A DNA stretch of 46,140 nucleotides from Patescibacteria group bacterium (GTDB lineage: Bacteria; Patescibacteriota; Minisyncoccia; Phycocordibacterales; PALSA-1337), in the NCBI GenBank assembly GCA_018970245.1, contig JAGWWT010000008.1:1-46140 (forward strand), written 5' to 3'. Position numbers and translations under genes: made by a program. Positions 38,540 through 45,431 of this stretch are shown here, in pieces; within the stretch, counting starts at the first letter, position 1; the number at the start of each line of letters is the position of its first letter. A model generated the notes under the pieces. The model saw only the letters and a program-made list of their open reading frames with translations. It searched no databases and had not been told where the DNA came from.

Positions 38540-38743
38540 ATGAAGCGAGTTAAGCTAAAGTTTGAAAAGGTTGCCACTGTTAAAATCAATGGCACCTGTG
38601 AAGTGTTGGTTGAAGATGACGCAGGTCTGAAAGAGATCTATCAGAAAGCCTCTGATGAGGACTTCGTCCGTTACCTTCCTCGTAAGCTCGTCTACTCTGA
38701 TGAGTTGTACAACTTTGACATTGAAGAGGTACGGAATGGCTAA
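38540..38743 (+). CDS. Small acidic protein, unknown
   Basis: The second ATG (38540, MKRVKLKFEKVATVKINGTC) is chosen since AAGGA lies 6 nt upstream of it. The 67-aa product has a beta-rich start and an acidic helical end (YSDELYNFDIEEVRNG). It overlaps the nuclease gene by 8 nt. Function unknown. Confidence 0.55.
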   Translation: MKRVKLKFEKVATVKINGTCEVLVEDDAGLKEIYQKASDEDFVRYLPRKLVYSDELYNFDIEEVRNG

Positions 38744-39593
38744 CATCAAAACACTAATCACCGACATCTACGAGCTATTCAATCCTGAAAAGCATCACGT
38801 TGTTAATGAAGACAATCTCAACGTCTTTCTCAAAGACCTCGGTGATGTTATCCGTCGTCGTCTAGCAGAGCGTGAAGTAATGAAGCCTGAACTCCGGTTC
38901 AGCAATCTCGGTAAGACAGACCGTCAGTTGTGGTTTACTGCTCACGGTTATGAGACAGAGAAGATGTCTGCAAAGACCTACTTCAAGTTCTTGTATGGCG
39001 ACATTATCGAAGCACTCCTTCTGTTTCTTGCCAAGGAGGCAGGGCATGAAGTTACTGATGAACAAAAAGAAGTTGAAGTCCTTGGTGTCAAAGGACACAT
39101 CGACGCTAAAATTGATGGCGTTGTCGTTGATGTTAAGTCCGCTTCTCCTTTTGGCTTCCAGAAATTCCGAGACCATTCGCTCCTACACAAAGACCCGTTT
39201 GGGTATATACAGCAGCTGAGCGGATACGTCCATTGTGAAACACCGGGGGAAGTTGGTGCGTTCTTGGCCTGTAATAAGGTCAGCGCTGATCTGACGTTGA
39301 TGGAAGTTAGTCCTTCTGTTAGTAACGACTATGATCCATACGACCGTATTACCCATCTCCAAGGAGTAATCGACAGTGCAGAACCCCCTCCCCGGTGCTA
39401 CGAAGATATTGCAGACGGCAAAAGCGGAAATCGAAAACTTGGTACTGAGTGCTCTTATTGTAGCTTTAAGCAGCATTGCTGGCCTAACCTTAGGACTTTT
39501 ATTTATTCTACTGGTCCTCGGTTCCTTACACAAGTTGCCCGCCAACCTGATGTTCCAGAGATAAAGGGGGATATTGAAGTTGATGAAGGTTGA
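38736..39593 (+). CDS. PD-(D/E)XK exonuclease with C-terminal Cys cluster
   Basis: The 285-aa protein starts at ATG 38736 (MANIKTLITDIY). GDIIEALLLFLAKEAGHEVT, then GHIDAKIDGVVVDVKSAS, gives the Glu and the D...(D/E)xK core of the fold (D in HIDAK, DVK as the lysine motif). The C-terminal part has CSYCSFKQHCWP, which with another Cys may bind Fe-S or zinc, as in Cas4- and AddB-like nucleases. It is likely the phage 5' exonuclease for host DNA breakdown and recombination (T7 gp6-type role). It overlaps ThyX by 11 nt. Confidence 0.78.
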   Translation: MANIKTLITDIYELFNPEKHHVVNEDNLNVFLKDLGDVIRRRLAEREVMKPELRFSNLGKTDRQLWFTAHGYETEKMSAKTYFKFLYGDIIEALLLFLAKEAGHEVTDEQKEVEVLGVKGHIDAKIDGVVVDVKSASPFGFQKFRDHSLLHKDPFGYIQQLSGYVHCETPGEVGAFLACNKVSADLTLMEVSPSVSNDYDPYDRITHLQGVIDSAEPPPRCYEDIADGKSGNRKLGTECSYCSFKQHCWPNLRTFIYSTGPRFLTQVARQPDVPEIKGDIEVDEG

Positions 39594-40215
39594 TTACATC
39601 ACTCATAGTGGGGACGACCTGTTGGTAGCTAACGCTGCTCGGGTCTCCTTCCACAAGCACAAAGAAGAGTTCGGTGACGATGACGCAAAGCTGCTTGGCT
39701 ATCTTAGCCGTCACAATCACTGGACTCCTTTCAGTCATCCCTCCATTACTCTTCGGGTTAAAGCTCCGATCTTTGTAGCTCGACAGCTGTTTAAGCACAA
39801 AGTCGGTATGACAGAGAATGAAGTCAGCCGTCGATATGTTGACGACACTCCTGAGTTCTACCACCCTAAGCGAGAATGGCGAGGTCGTCCAACTGACGGT
39901 GCTAAGCAAGGCAGCAGCGGGGTTATCGAAACTAAGTTCAGTAGCCTTGTCTATGAAGAAGCAGTAGCACATTGTTTGGAAGCGTACAACCATCTCCTTG
40001 GTGAGGGTGTTGCTCCTGAGCAAGCTCGAATGGTTTTGCCTCAGTCGATGTTTACCGAATGGTATTGGACAGGTAGTCTCGCAGCATACGGCCGCATCTG
40101 TAATCTACGTCTTGACCCTCACGCTCAGAAGGAGACGCAGGAGGTAGCAGAGCAGATCAGCAATATCATTCGTCCTCTCTTCCCTGTAAGTTGGACTTGT
40201 CTTGTCAAAACGTAA
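39583..40215 (+). CDS. thyX: Flavin-dependent thymidylate synthase (ThyX)
   Basis: The ATG at 39583 gives 210 aa (MKVDYITHSGDDLLVANAAR); a TTG 9 nt upstream is closer to the GGGGG RBS. RQLFKHKVGMTENEVSRRY is the ThyX signature (usual form RHR-7-S-x-N-E-x-S-x-R), here with Lys in place of the signature Arg residues. The N-terminal ARVSF and HWTPFSH and the C-terminal NLRLDPHAQKETQE also fit. It makes dTMP from dUMP with FAD and methylene-tetrahydrofolate. It supports phage DNA synthesis together with the ribonucleotide reductase downstream. Confidence 0.93.
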   Translation: MKVDYITHSGDDLLVANAARVSFHKHKEEFGDDDAKLLGYLSRHNHWTPFSHPSITLRVKAPIFVARQLFKHKVGMTENEVSRRYVDDTPEFYHPKREWRGRPTDGAKQGSSGVIETKFSSLVYEEAVAHCLEAYNHLLGEGVAPEQARMVLPQSMFTEWYWTGSLAAYGRICNLRLDPHAQKETQEVAEQISNIIRPLFPVSWTCLVKT

Positions 40216-40240
40216 GTACCGACAAGGTTGGTTCGATGCA

Positions 40241-40372
40241 ATGGACAAGATTATGTTTTTTATAAATAGTCTTGACACTGAAGATATGACAAAAAATCAA
40301 ATCAGGTCTGCTATTTTTAAGGAGTGCATGAGTTGTCCAGAAGTAGTCATCTCCAACGATACTTTGGAATAA
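40241..40372 (+). CDS. Small acidic protein overlapping endonuclease VII gene
   Basis: The ATG at 40241 encodes 43 aa (MDKIMFFINSLDTEDMTKNQ, then FKECMSCPEVVIS). The frame stays open upstream to a TTG at 40202, which would give 56 aa and overlap ThyX. It overlaps the endonuclease VII start by about 40 nt. Two Cys (CMSC) near the C terminus. Good reading, but no family and weak start signals. Confidence 0.45.
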   Translation: MDKIMFFINSLDTEDMTKNQIRSAIFKECMSCPEVVISNDTLE

Positions 40373-40653
40373 CCGAAGAACAGTATGACGAACTTCTGGA
40401 GAAGCAAGGGGGTTGCTGCGCTATCTGTGACAGACACCACTCTGAATTTAAGACTAGGTTGGCGGTCGATCACGACCACAGTACGCTACGTATCCGTGGC
40501 CTTCTGTGCAACTACTGCAATAGGTATCGTGTAGGCCGCCACCGAGACGCCTCTCTTCTACGGCGGATAGCTGACTATATCGAACAGGGAACTGATTGGT
40601 ATGTCCCCGCTAACAGGAAGAAGAGGCGCCCCCGAAAGAAGAAGAATGAGTAA
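40333..40653 (+). CDS. Recombination endonuclease VII
   Basis: The TTG at 40333 has AAGGAG 8 nt upstream; a GTG at 40324 is the other option but touches the RBS. The product is 106 aa with the family pattern LQRYFGITEEQYDELLEKQG, CCAICDRH, LAVDHDHSTLRIRGLLCNYC. This is a zinc-binding His-Me (ENDO VII) core. It resolves branched DNA before packaging, as T4 gp49 and T7 gp3 do. The C terminus is very basic (NRKKRRPRKKKNE). As a stand-alone gene it could also be a homing nuclease. Confidence 0.87.
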   Translation: MSRSSHLQRYFGITEEQYDELLEKQGGCCAICDRHHSEFKTRLAVDHDHSTLRIRGLLCNYCNRYRVGRHRDASLLRRIADYIEQGTDWYVPANRKKRRPRKKKNE

Positions 40654-40954
40654 ATTGGCAGCGCTGTGCCTGCTTTCTGTAGTTTATGGAGAAGCCCGTG
40701 GCGAACCCGAAGAAGGTAAACAAGCAGTTGCTTCGGTTGTCCTTAATAGATCTAGGGATAGTGGCAAAACGATATGTGAAGTCACTAAGGAAAAAGGACA
40801 GTTTCGACCTAGCCGACCACCAAAGAATTTTAGCTTTGCTCTACGGCTCAATTCGCCTATTGAGGGAGCAACATACTTTAGAAACTATCCGGGAAAGTGG
40901 GGAAGGCTCCGCTTCCTAGGTAAAATTGGAGGACATTACTTCTATGGGAAGTAA
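40646..40954 (+). CDS. Compact SleB-like cell-wall hydrolase
   Basis: The ATG at 40646 overlaps the endonuclease VII stop. The 102-aa product has LSVVYGEARGEPEEGKQAVA, the SleB signature with its catalytic Glu, then VVLNRSRDSGKTICEV, GQFRPS and a C-terminal strand pair (ATYFRNYPGKWGRL, IGGHYFYGK). The first 12 residues (LAALCLLSVV) are hydrophobic and may act as an export signal or simply as the domain's first helix. It is distant from the lysis cassette. It may help at entry, weaken the wall, or be a second lysin. Confidence 0.82.
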   Translation: MSKLAALCLLSVVYGEARGEPEEGKQAVASVVLNRSRDSGKTICEVTKEKGQFRPSRPPKNFSFALRLNSPIEGATYFRNYPGKWGRLRFLGKIGGHYFYGK

Positions 40955-41699
40955 GCATTTGATTTTGCCAGACAGCCACGCCCATCCTGACTATCCTAAT
41001 GATAGGTTCGATTGGTTCGGCAAGCTGGTTCTAGACATTAAGCCTGATGTAGTTATCAACATCGGTGATCTCGCTGACCATGCTTCTCTGTGTGCTCACA
41101 GCAATCCTCTTGAAAAGGAAGGGGCTCGCTACAAGGCAGACTGTGAAGCTGCTTATGATGCTCAGAGTCGCATCTTCGCTCCCATTCGTAAAGCCAAGCG
41201 TAAGAACCCCCGTTGGGTATGGACGCTAGGCAATCACGACATTCGTCCTGAACGCTACGTACAGCAGTTCCCTCACCTGCAAGGTAAACTCCGCAATGAT
41301 GACATCGGCTATAATGACTTTCCTTGGGAAGTCATTCCGTTTCTTGAGCCCGTGGATATCGATGGCATTGATTATAGCCACTATTTTACTAGCGGTCTCA
41401 TGGGTCGCCCCATCGGAGGAACTCACTCCGCTTGGTCTACGATTAAGAAGCGTAATAAGTCTTCCGTGTTTGGCCATAGTCACCTTTTTGATTTTAAGGT
41501 CGACCGAACAGGAGGACGATCTCTCCTCGGAATCGCCAGTGGTTGTTTTGTTGACTACCACGCTGGTTATGCAGGCCCTGCTAATGACGTTTGGCATCGT
41601 GGAGTGGTTGTTATCTCTGATATTGAAGACGGGATAGGTGACGTAGAATGGATTTCAATTAATCGTTTGAAGAAGGCATATGGAAGTGCTAATGGATGA
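40944..41699 (+). CDS. Metallophosphoesterase (second copy type)
   Basis: ATG 40944 overlaps the preceding stop by 11 nt. The 251-aa protein has LPDSHAHPD (D-x-H), NIGDLADH (GDxxD), TLGNHD (GNHD) and VFGHSHLFD (GHSH). The internal sequence is unlike the 36836 enzyme, so they are not recent duplicates. It might act on DNA ends or nucleotides during replication or recombination. The substrate is unknown. Confidence 0.87.
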   Translation: MGSKHLILPDSHAHPDYPNDRFDWFGKLVLDIKPDVVINIGDLADHASLCAHSNPLEKEGARYKADCEAAYDAQSRIFAPIRKAKRKNPRWVWTLGNHDIRPERYVQQFPHLQGKLRNDDIGYNDFPWEVIPFLEPVDIDGIDYSHYFTSGLMGRPIGGTHSAWSTIKKRNKSSVFGHSHLFDFKVDRTGGRSLLGIASGCFVDYHAGYAGPANDVWHRGVVVISDIEDGIGDVEWISINRLKKAYGSANG

Positions 41700-41883
41700 A
41701 GAACACCTCACTCCCGAACTGAGGGATGCTATCATTGATCGGTTCGAAGCGTGGGATCTAGTAGACTTCCTAATGCTGAAGACTGAACAAATCGTTGACG
41801 CCTTCGAAGATGTCATTGTAGACAATCTCGAAGACATTATGGACTACGTAAATATACGAGTCAAGGATGAAGACTATGAATGA
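41692..41883 (+). CDS. Small acidic protein, unknown
   Basis: The ATG at 41692 (MDEEHLTPELRDAIIDRFEA) has GGAAG 5 nt upstream; an ATG at 41680 is also open. It is 63 aa, helical and strongly acidic (VDAFEDVIVDNLEDIMDYVN). The start overlaps the phosphoesterase stop. Unknown; acidic early proteins may mimic DNA, but this is speculation. Confidence 0.55.
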   Translation: MDEEHLTPELRDAIIDRFEAWDLVDFLMLKTEQIVDAFEDVIVDNLEDIMDYVNIRVKDEDYE

Positions 41884-42067
41884 TATTGCACAACAGGCCG
41901 CTTTCTTTTGGCTGGGTGCCGACGGTGAGCTTGAAGACCTCACTGAAAAGGATTTCGCCACACGTATTCTAGATCACCAAGATCGTGAACGTGCTTGGAA
42001 GAATGTGGATATTGCTTATACTTCTAACGAAGGTGACTATGGTGAATACAGTGATTGGGCAGAGTGA
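41876..42067 (+). CDS. Small acidic protein, unknown
   Basis: ATG 41876 (MNDIAQQAAFFWLGADGELE) has AAGGAT about 7 nt upstream and overlaps the previous stop. 63 aa, acidic, ending NEGDYGEYSDWAE. It overlaps the next gene by 29 nt. Function unknown. Confidence 0.55.
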   Translation: MNDIAQQAAFFWLGADGELEDLTEKDFATRILDHQDRERAWKNVDIAYTSNEGDYGEYSDWAE

Positions 42068-42464
42068 TGGCGTCGCAGTCGATTCTAGGAAGACCCGGAA
42101 GGCGGAAGACGGTCGTCGATCAGAAACAGACCCCACAGGTCGTCCGGCAAACTCCCCCGGCTCCAAGCTCGACGCAGGAAAGTCTCCCGTCTTTCGAGGA
42201 GCTGTCGGCTACTTCCCCCGAGCCCTCCGAGCCGTCGCTGATGTCTCTGCTTTTGGAGCATCTAAATATCAGTGGAAAGGTTGGGAATCCGTCCCAGACG
42301 GAATTAACCGATACAGTGATGCGATGGTTCGCCACCTTACCTCCGAGGGACAAGGTCAGGTTGAAGATCATGATAGTGGGTTTCTAGAGGCTGCTCACGT
42401 AGCCTGGAATAGTTTGGCTAGATTGGAACTAATGCTTCGAGAGATTGAGAATGTCGGGGCTTAA
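42039..42464 (+). CDS. dATP/dGTP pyrophosphohydrolase-like domain protein
   Basis: ATG 42039 has AAGG 5 nt upstream. The 141-aa protein has a disordered start (to about residue 40), then GSKLDAGKSPVFRGAVGYFP, VADVSAFGASKYQWKGWESV, and VRHLTSEGQGQVEDHDSGF plus AAHVAWNSLARLELMLRE. This is the pattern of the phage dATP/dGTP diphosphohydrolase domain. It may trim the dNTP pool. A second ORF in another frame (42067-42387) overlaps it. Confidence 0.8.
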   Translation: MVNTVIGQSDGVAVDSRKTRKAEDGRRSETDPTGRPANSPGSKLDAGKSPVFRGAVGYFPRALRAVADVSAFGASKYQWKGWESVPDGINRYSDAMVRHLTSEGQGQVEDHDSGFLEAAHVAWNSLARLELMLREIENVGA

Positions 42465-42594
42465 CAGCATTGACGATGAAAAGTTGCGGAGGTCTCAGCG
42501 CCTCCGTGACAAACAAAAGAGAAATTACGATGAGGATGAAGACACGGGAAGAGCTGGTTCAAGATTTCATGGACGCAACCGACAATGGTACTGA
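42451..42594 (+). CDS. Small basic/acidic protein bridging two genes
   Basis: This ORF encodes 47 aa (MSGLNSIDDEKLRRSQRLRD, then KQKRNYDEDEDTGRAGSRFH). It starts inside the previous gene and ends inside the MazG-like gene, overlapping 14 nt and 65 nt. A perfect CGGAGG-8 nt-CCTCCG hairpin lies in it. The mixed-charge composition looks like a genuine phage small protein. Function unknown. Confidence 0.5.
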   Translation: MSGLNSIDDEKLRRSQRLRDKQKRNYDEDEDTGRAGSRFHGRNRQWY

Positions 42595-42895
42595 TCGACT
42601 AGAGGTATCAATCAAATGCTTCATTGAAGAAGTCGACGAACTCAGCAACGAACTGTATAACATGCTCGAAGCTCCCCTGTTGTTTAGTAGGGAGAACTTG
42701 GTCAAGGAGTTGGCAGACGTCCAATACGTTCTGTCTCAGTTGGCCAATGCTTTGGATGTTGATCTTGATCAAGCATTCATTCGAGTTCACGAAAGCAATA
42801 TGACTAAGACAGTGGACGGTAAGGTTCTTCGTCGGGAAGACGGAAAGATTCTAAAGCCTGATACTTACGTCGCCCCTGATCTGTCTGACCTATGA
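42530..42895 (+). CDS. MazG/PRA-PH-like nucleotide pyrophosphohydrolase
   Basis: ATG 42530 (MRMKTREELVQDFMDATD) gives 121 aa; 42536 is also possible. The helical pattern ECFIEEVDELSNEL-type (IKCFIEEVDELSNELYNM), then ENLVKELADVQYVLSQLANA, places Glu/Asp pairs (E-E-x-x-E...E-x-x-D) as in the all-alpha NTP pyrophosphatase fold. It likely hydrolyses a (d)NTP or ppGpp-like compound, and lies next to a dNTP pyrophosphohydrolase and RNR. Confidence 0.82.
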   Translation: MRMKTREELVQDFMDATDNGTDRLEVSIKCFIEEVDELSNELYNMLEAPLLFSRENLVKELADVQYVLSQLANALDVDLDQAFIRVHESNMTKTVDGKVLRREDGKILKPDTYVAPDLSDL

Positions 42896-43305
42896 AATAT
42901 TATATTTATAAACATATTGATCCTTTTACAGGAGAATGTGTTTATGTAGGACAAGGTTCAGGAGGACGTGCTTGGGTTTGTTCAGGTGCAAGATCAGAAG
43001 AGCATTCTAAGTGGATGTCTGATCTATTAAGTCTGGGAATAACTCCTGATAAATGGGTAGAAATTGTAGATAGCAATACCTCTAAAAAAGAAGTTCAAAA
43101 GATTGAACACAACCTAATTCATAAACTCGAACCTAAGTTCAATAAAAACCAGCGAGTCATCCAAACTAAAGTTTCTAAAGATGAATATTTAGAAATGGTT
43201 AAACTTCGTCAGTTAGGGAAAACTTATAAACAAATAAGTGAAGAGTTGGGATGGTCTTTGATGTGTGTTCACCATCATCTTAATGGAAAAACAATTCATG
43301 AGTAA
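42892..43305 (+). CDS. GIY-YIG-type homing endonuclease candidate
   Basis: The 137-aa protein begins MKYYIYKHIDPFTGECVYVG, a GIY-YIG-like start with YIYKHID and YVGQG. A helical middle and a C-terminal helix-turn-helix follow (LRQLGKTYKQISEELGW). Codons are rich in A/T, unlike MazG and RNR on either side. ATGA links it to MazG, and its stop lies inside the RNR start. It looks like an invader between two metabolic genes, next to the RNR it might target. Confidence 0.78.
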   Translation: MKYYIYKHIDPFTGECVYVGQGSGGRAWVCSGARSEEHSKWMSDLLSLGITPDKWVEIVDSNTSKKEVQKIEHNLIHKLEPKFNKNQRVIQTKVSKDEYLEMVKLRQLGKTYKQISEELGWSLMCVHHHLNGKTIHE

Positions 43306-45217
43306 TAATCCTTTTCCGTCGTCTTACGAAGAGTTTATCTATAAGAGCCGATACGCCCGATGGCTCGACAAGGAAGGGCGCCGAGAAGATTGGGGTGAGA
43401 CTGTTTCTCGTCTGACTGAATACTACGCCAACTCTATTCGTGGCAAGATGACAATCGAAGAGTACGCTGAAATCCAAGAGGCGATCTTCAATCTTGAAGT
43501 GATGCCCAGTATGCGAGCTTTGATGTCGAGTGGTCCTGCTATGGATCGCTGTCACGTCCCTGCTTACAACTGTGCTTACCTTCCTGTAGACAGTCTTCGT
43601 AGCTTCGATGAAGCAATGTATATCCTTATGTGCGGCACTGGTGTCGGCTTTAGTGTAGAGGAACAATATGTCAACCAACTCCCCCGAATCTCCGAGCAAC
43701 ACGAACCGACCGCTACTGTCATTGTCGTTGCAGATAGTAAGGAAGGCTGGGCAAAGTCTCTCCGAGAACTCATCACCCTACTCGTTGCTGGTCAACTTCC
43801 CCAATGGGACGTCAGCCGAGTACGACCTGCCGGAGCAAGACTTCGGACCTTCGGTGGGCGCGCTTCAGGACCCGAACCTCTGGTGGAGCTTTTTGACTTC
43901 ACTACGAAGCTCTTTCGAGGTGCTGCGGGACGTCGCCTCACAAGCCTAGAAGCTCATGACTTGATGTGTAAGATTGCAGATGTTGTAGTGGTTGGCGGTG
44001 TCCGTCGATCTGCTATGATCTCTCTGTCTGAAGTCAACGATGATCGTATGCGTAATGCAAAGACAGGTGCATGGTGGGAACGCAACAGCCAGCGAGCGTT
44101 GGCTAATAACTCTGCTGTGTACAACCGTCGTCGTCCTGACATGGAAACTTTCATGAAGGAGTGGAAGGCGCTGTACGACAGTAAGAGTGGTGAGCGTGGT
44201 TTCTTCAGTCGGTATGCTTGTCAGAATATTGCAGCTCGTAGTGGTCGACGCAATACTAACTTTGAGTTCGGAACTAATCCTTGTTCTGAAATCATCCTCC
44301 GTCCCTACCAGTTCTGCAACCTCACTGAAATCATTGTTCGTCCTACTGACTCTGTAGTTACGTTGGAACGAAAGGCTAAGGTAGCTGCTATCTTGGGGAC
44401 GATCCAGTCAACCTTCACAGACTTCAAGTATCTGAGGAAGGTGTGGAAGGACAACTGTAATGAGGAGCGTCTTCTCGGTGTCAGTCTGACTGGCATCCTT
44501 GACAATCCTCAGGTAGCTCTCAATCCTAGTTACTTGGAACATCTCAAGAATGTTGTCATTGAGACAAACAAGGAATGGGCTGAACGGTTGGGTATTCCTC
44601 AATCTACTGCTACTACTTGTGTTAAGCCTAGCGGTACTGTATCCCAATTGGTCGACAGTTCTTCCGGCCTCCATGCTCGGCATAGTCCTTACTATCTTCG
44701 TACTGTCCGAGCAGACAACAAAGACCCGCTGACTCGCTTCCTCAAGGACGCAGGTGTCTATAACGAACCTGAACATCTGAAGCCTGACAACACTACTGTC
44801 TTCTACTTCCCTCGTAAGTCTCCCGAGGCTTCGATCAAGCGTGACGACATTGGTGCTATTCAAGCTCTGGAAATCTGGGATACGTTGCAGCGACATTGGT
44901 GTGAGCACAAGCCTTCGGCCACTGTTTACGTCAAAGAACACGAGTGGATGGAAGTAGGTGCTTGGGTGTATGAAAACTTTGATAACCTTAGTGGTGTTAG
45001 TTTTCTACCCTACGATGGCGGTACGTATAAGCAGGCACCTTATCAGGAAGTTACGGAGGAAGAATACAACAAGTGGGTAGCCGAGCATCCGATGCCTGTT
45101 ATTGATTGGAACGATCTCCGCTTCTATGAAACTGAAGACAATACGACAGGCAGTCAGGAGCTTGCTTGCTCTGGCGGTGCTTGCGAAGTAGTTATGATTG
45201 GAGCTGTTAATGACTAA
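43298..45217 (+). CDS. Class II (B12-dependent) ribonucleotide reductase
   Basis: ATG 43298 gives 639 aa. VPAYNCAYLPVDSLRSFDEA has the first redox Cys. The active-site loop is NPCSEIILRPYQFCNLTEI, with the thiyl Cys and Glu. VKPSGTVSQLVDSSSGLH is a substrate-phosphate loop, and the C terminus is ELACSGGACEV (swinging redox Cys pair). No small radical subunit gene is present and the protein resembles monomeric adenosylcobalamin-dependent RNR in size. It reduces ribonucleoside triphosphates to deoxy forms for phage DNA synthesis. Host B12 supply would be needed. Confidence 0.93.
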   Translation: MSNNPFPSSYEEFIYKSRYARWLDKEGRREDWGETVSRLTEYYANSIRGKMTIEEYAEIQEAIFNLEVMPSMRALMSSGPAMDRCHVPAYNCAYLPVDSLRSFDEAMYILMCGTGVGFSVEEQYVNQLPRISEQHEPTATVIVVADSKEGWAKSLRELITLLVAGQLPQWDVSRVRPAGARLRTFGGRASGPEPLVELFDFTTKLFRGAAGRRLTSLEAHDLMCKIADVVVVGGVRRSAMISLSEVNDDRMRNAKTGAWWERNSQRALANNSAVYNRRRPDMETFMKEWKALYDSKSGERGFFSRYACQNIAARSGRRNTNFEFGTNPCSEIILRPYQFCNLTEIIVRPTDSVVTLERKAKVAAILGTIQSTFTDFKYLRKVWKDNCNEERLLGVSLTGILDNPQVALNPSYLEHLKNVVIETNKEWAERLGIPQSTATTCVKPSGTVSQLVDSSSGLHARHSPYYLRTVRADNKDPLTRFLKDAGVYNEPEHLKPDNTTVFYFPRKSPEASIKRDDIGAIQALEIWDTLQRHWCEHKPSATVYVKEHEWMEVGAWVYENFDNLSGVSFLPYDGGTYKQAPYQEVTEEEYNKWVAEHPMPVIDWNDLRFYETEDNTTGSQELACSGGACEVVMIGAVND

Positions 45218-45431
45218 TACTGATGTTACTGTTGACTCGTCTGCCTCTGAAATTGGTGGCGACTTTTTCGTCTCCGTTCCTCTCGATGAGTTCCTCGAGA
45301 TGAGGGAGCAAATCGAATGGTTGGAAGCTTTGGAAGCTGCTGGTGTTGATAATTGGGAAGGTATTGATCACGCCTCTGACATCTTCCGTGAACGTCTAGG
45401 GAATGAAAATGGGACTCCGCTCTTTAATTGA
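45210..45431 (+). CDS. Small acidic protein, unknown
   Basis: ATG 45210 (MTNTDVTVDSSASEIGGDFF) has GGAG 7 nt upstream and overlaps the RNR stop. 73 aa with an acidic helix (LDEFLEMREQIEWLEALEAA). It overlaps the Rz gene by 23 nt. Might be a small redox or regulatory partner of RNR or just a linker gene before lysis; unknown. Confidence 0.55.
   Translation: MTNTDVTVDSSASEIGGDFFVSVPLDEFLEMREQIEWLEALEAAGVDNWEGIDHASDIFRERLGNENGTPLFN

Noticed and set aside
40265-40300. TTGACA at about 40265 as a promoter for endonuclease VII
   Set aside because: No -10 hexamer lies 16-18 bp downstream, and it lies inside a dense operon.
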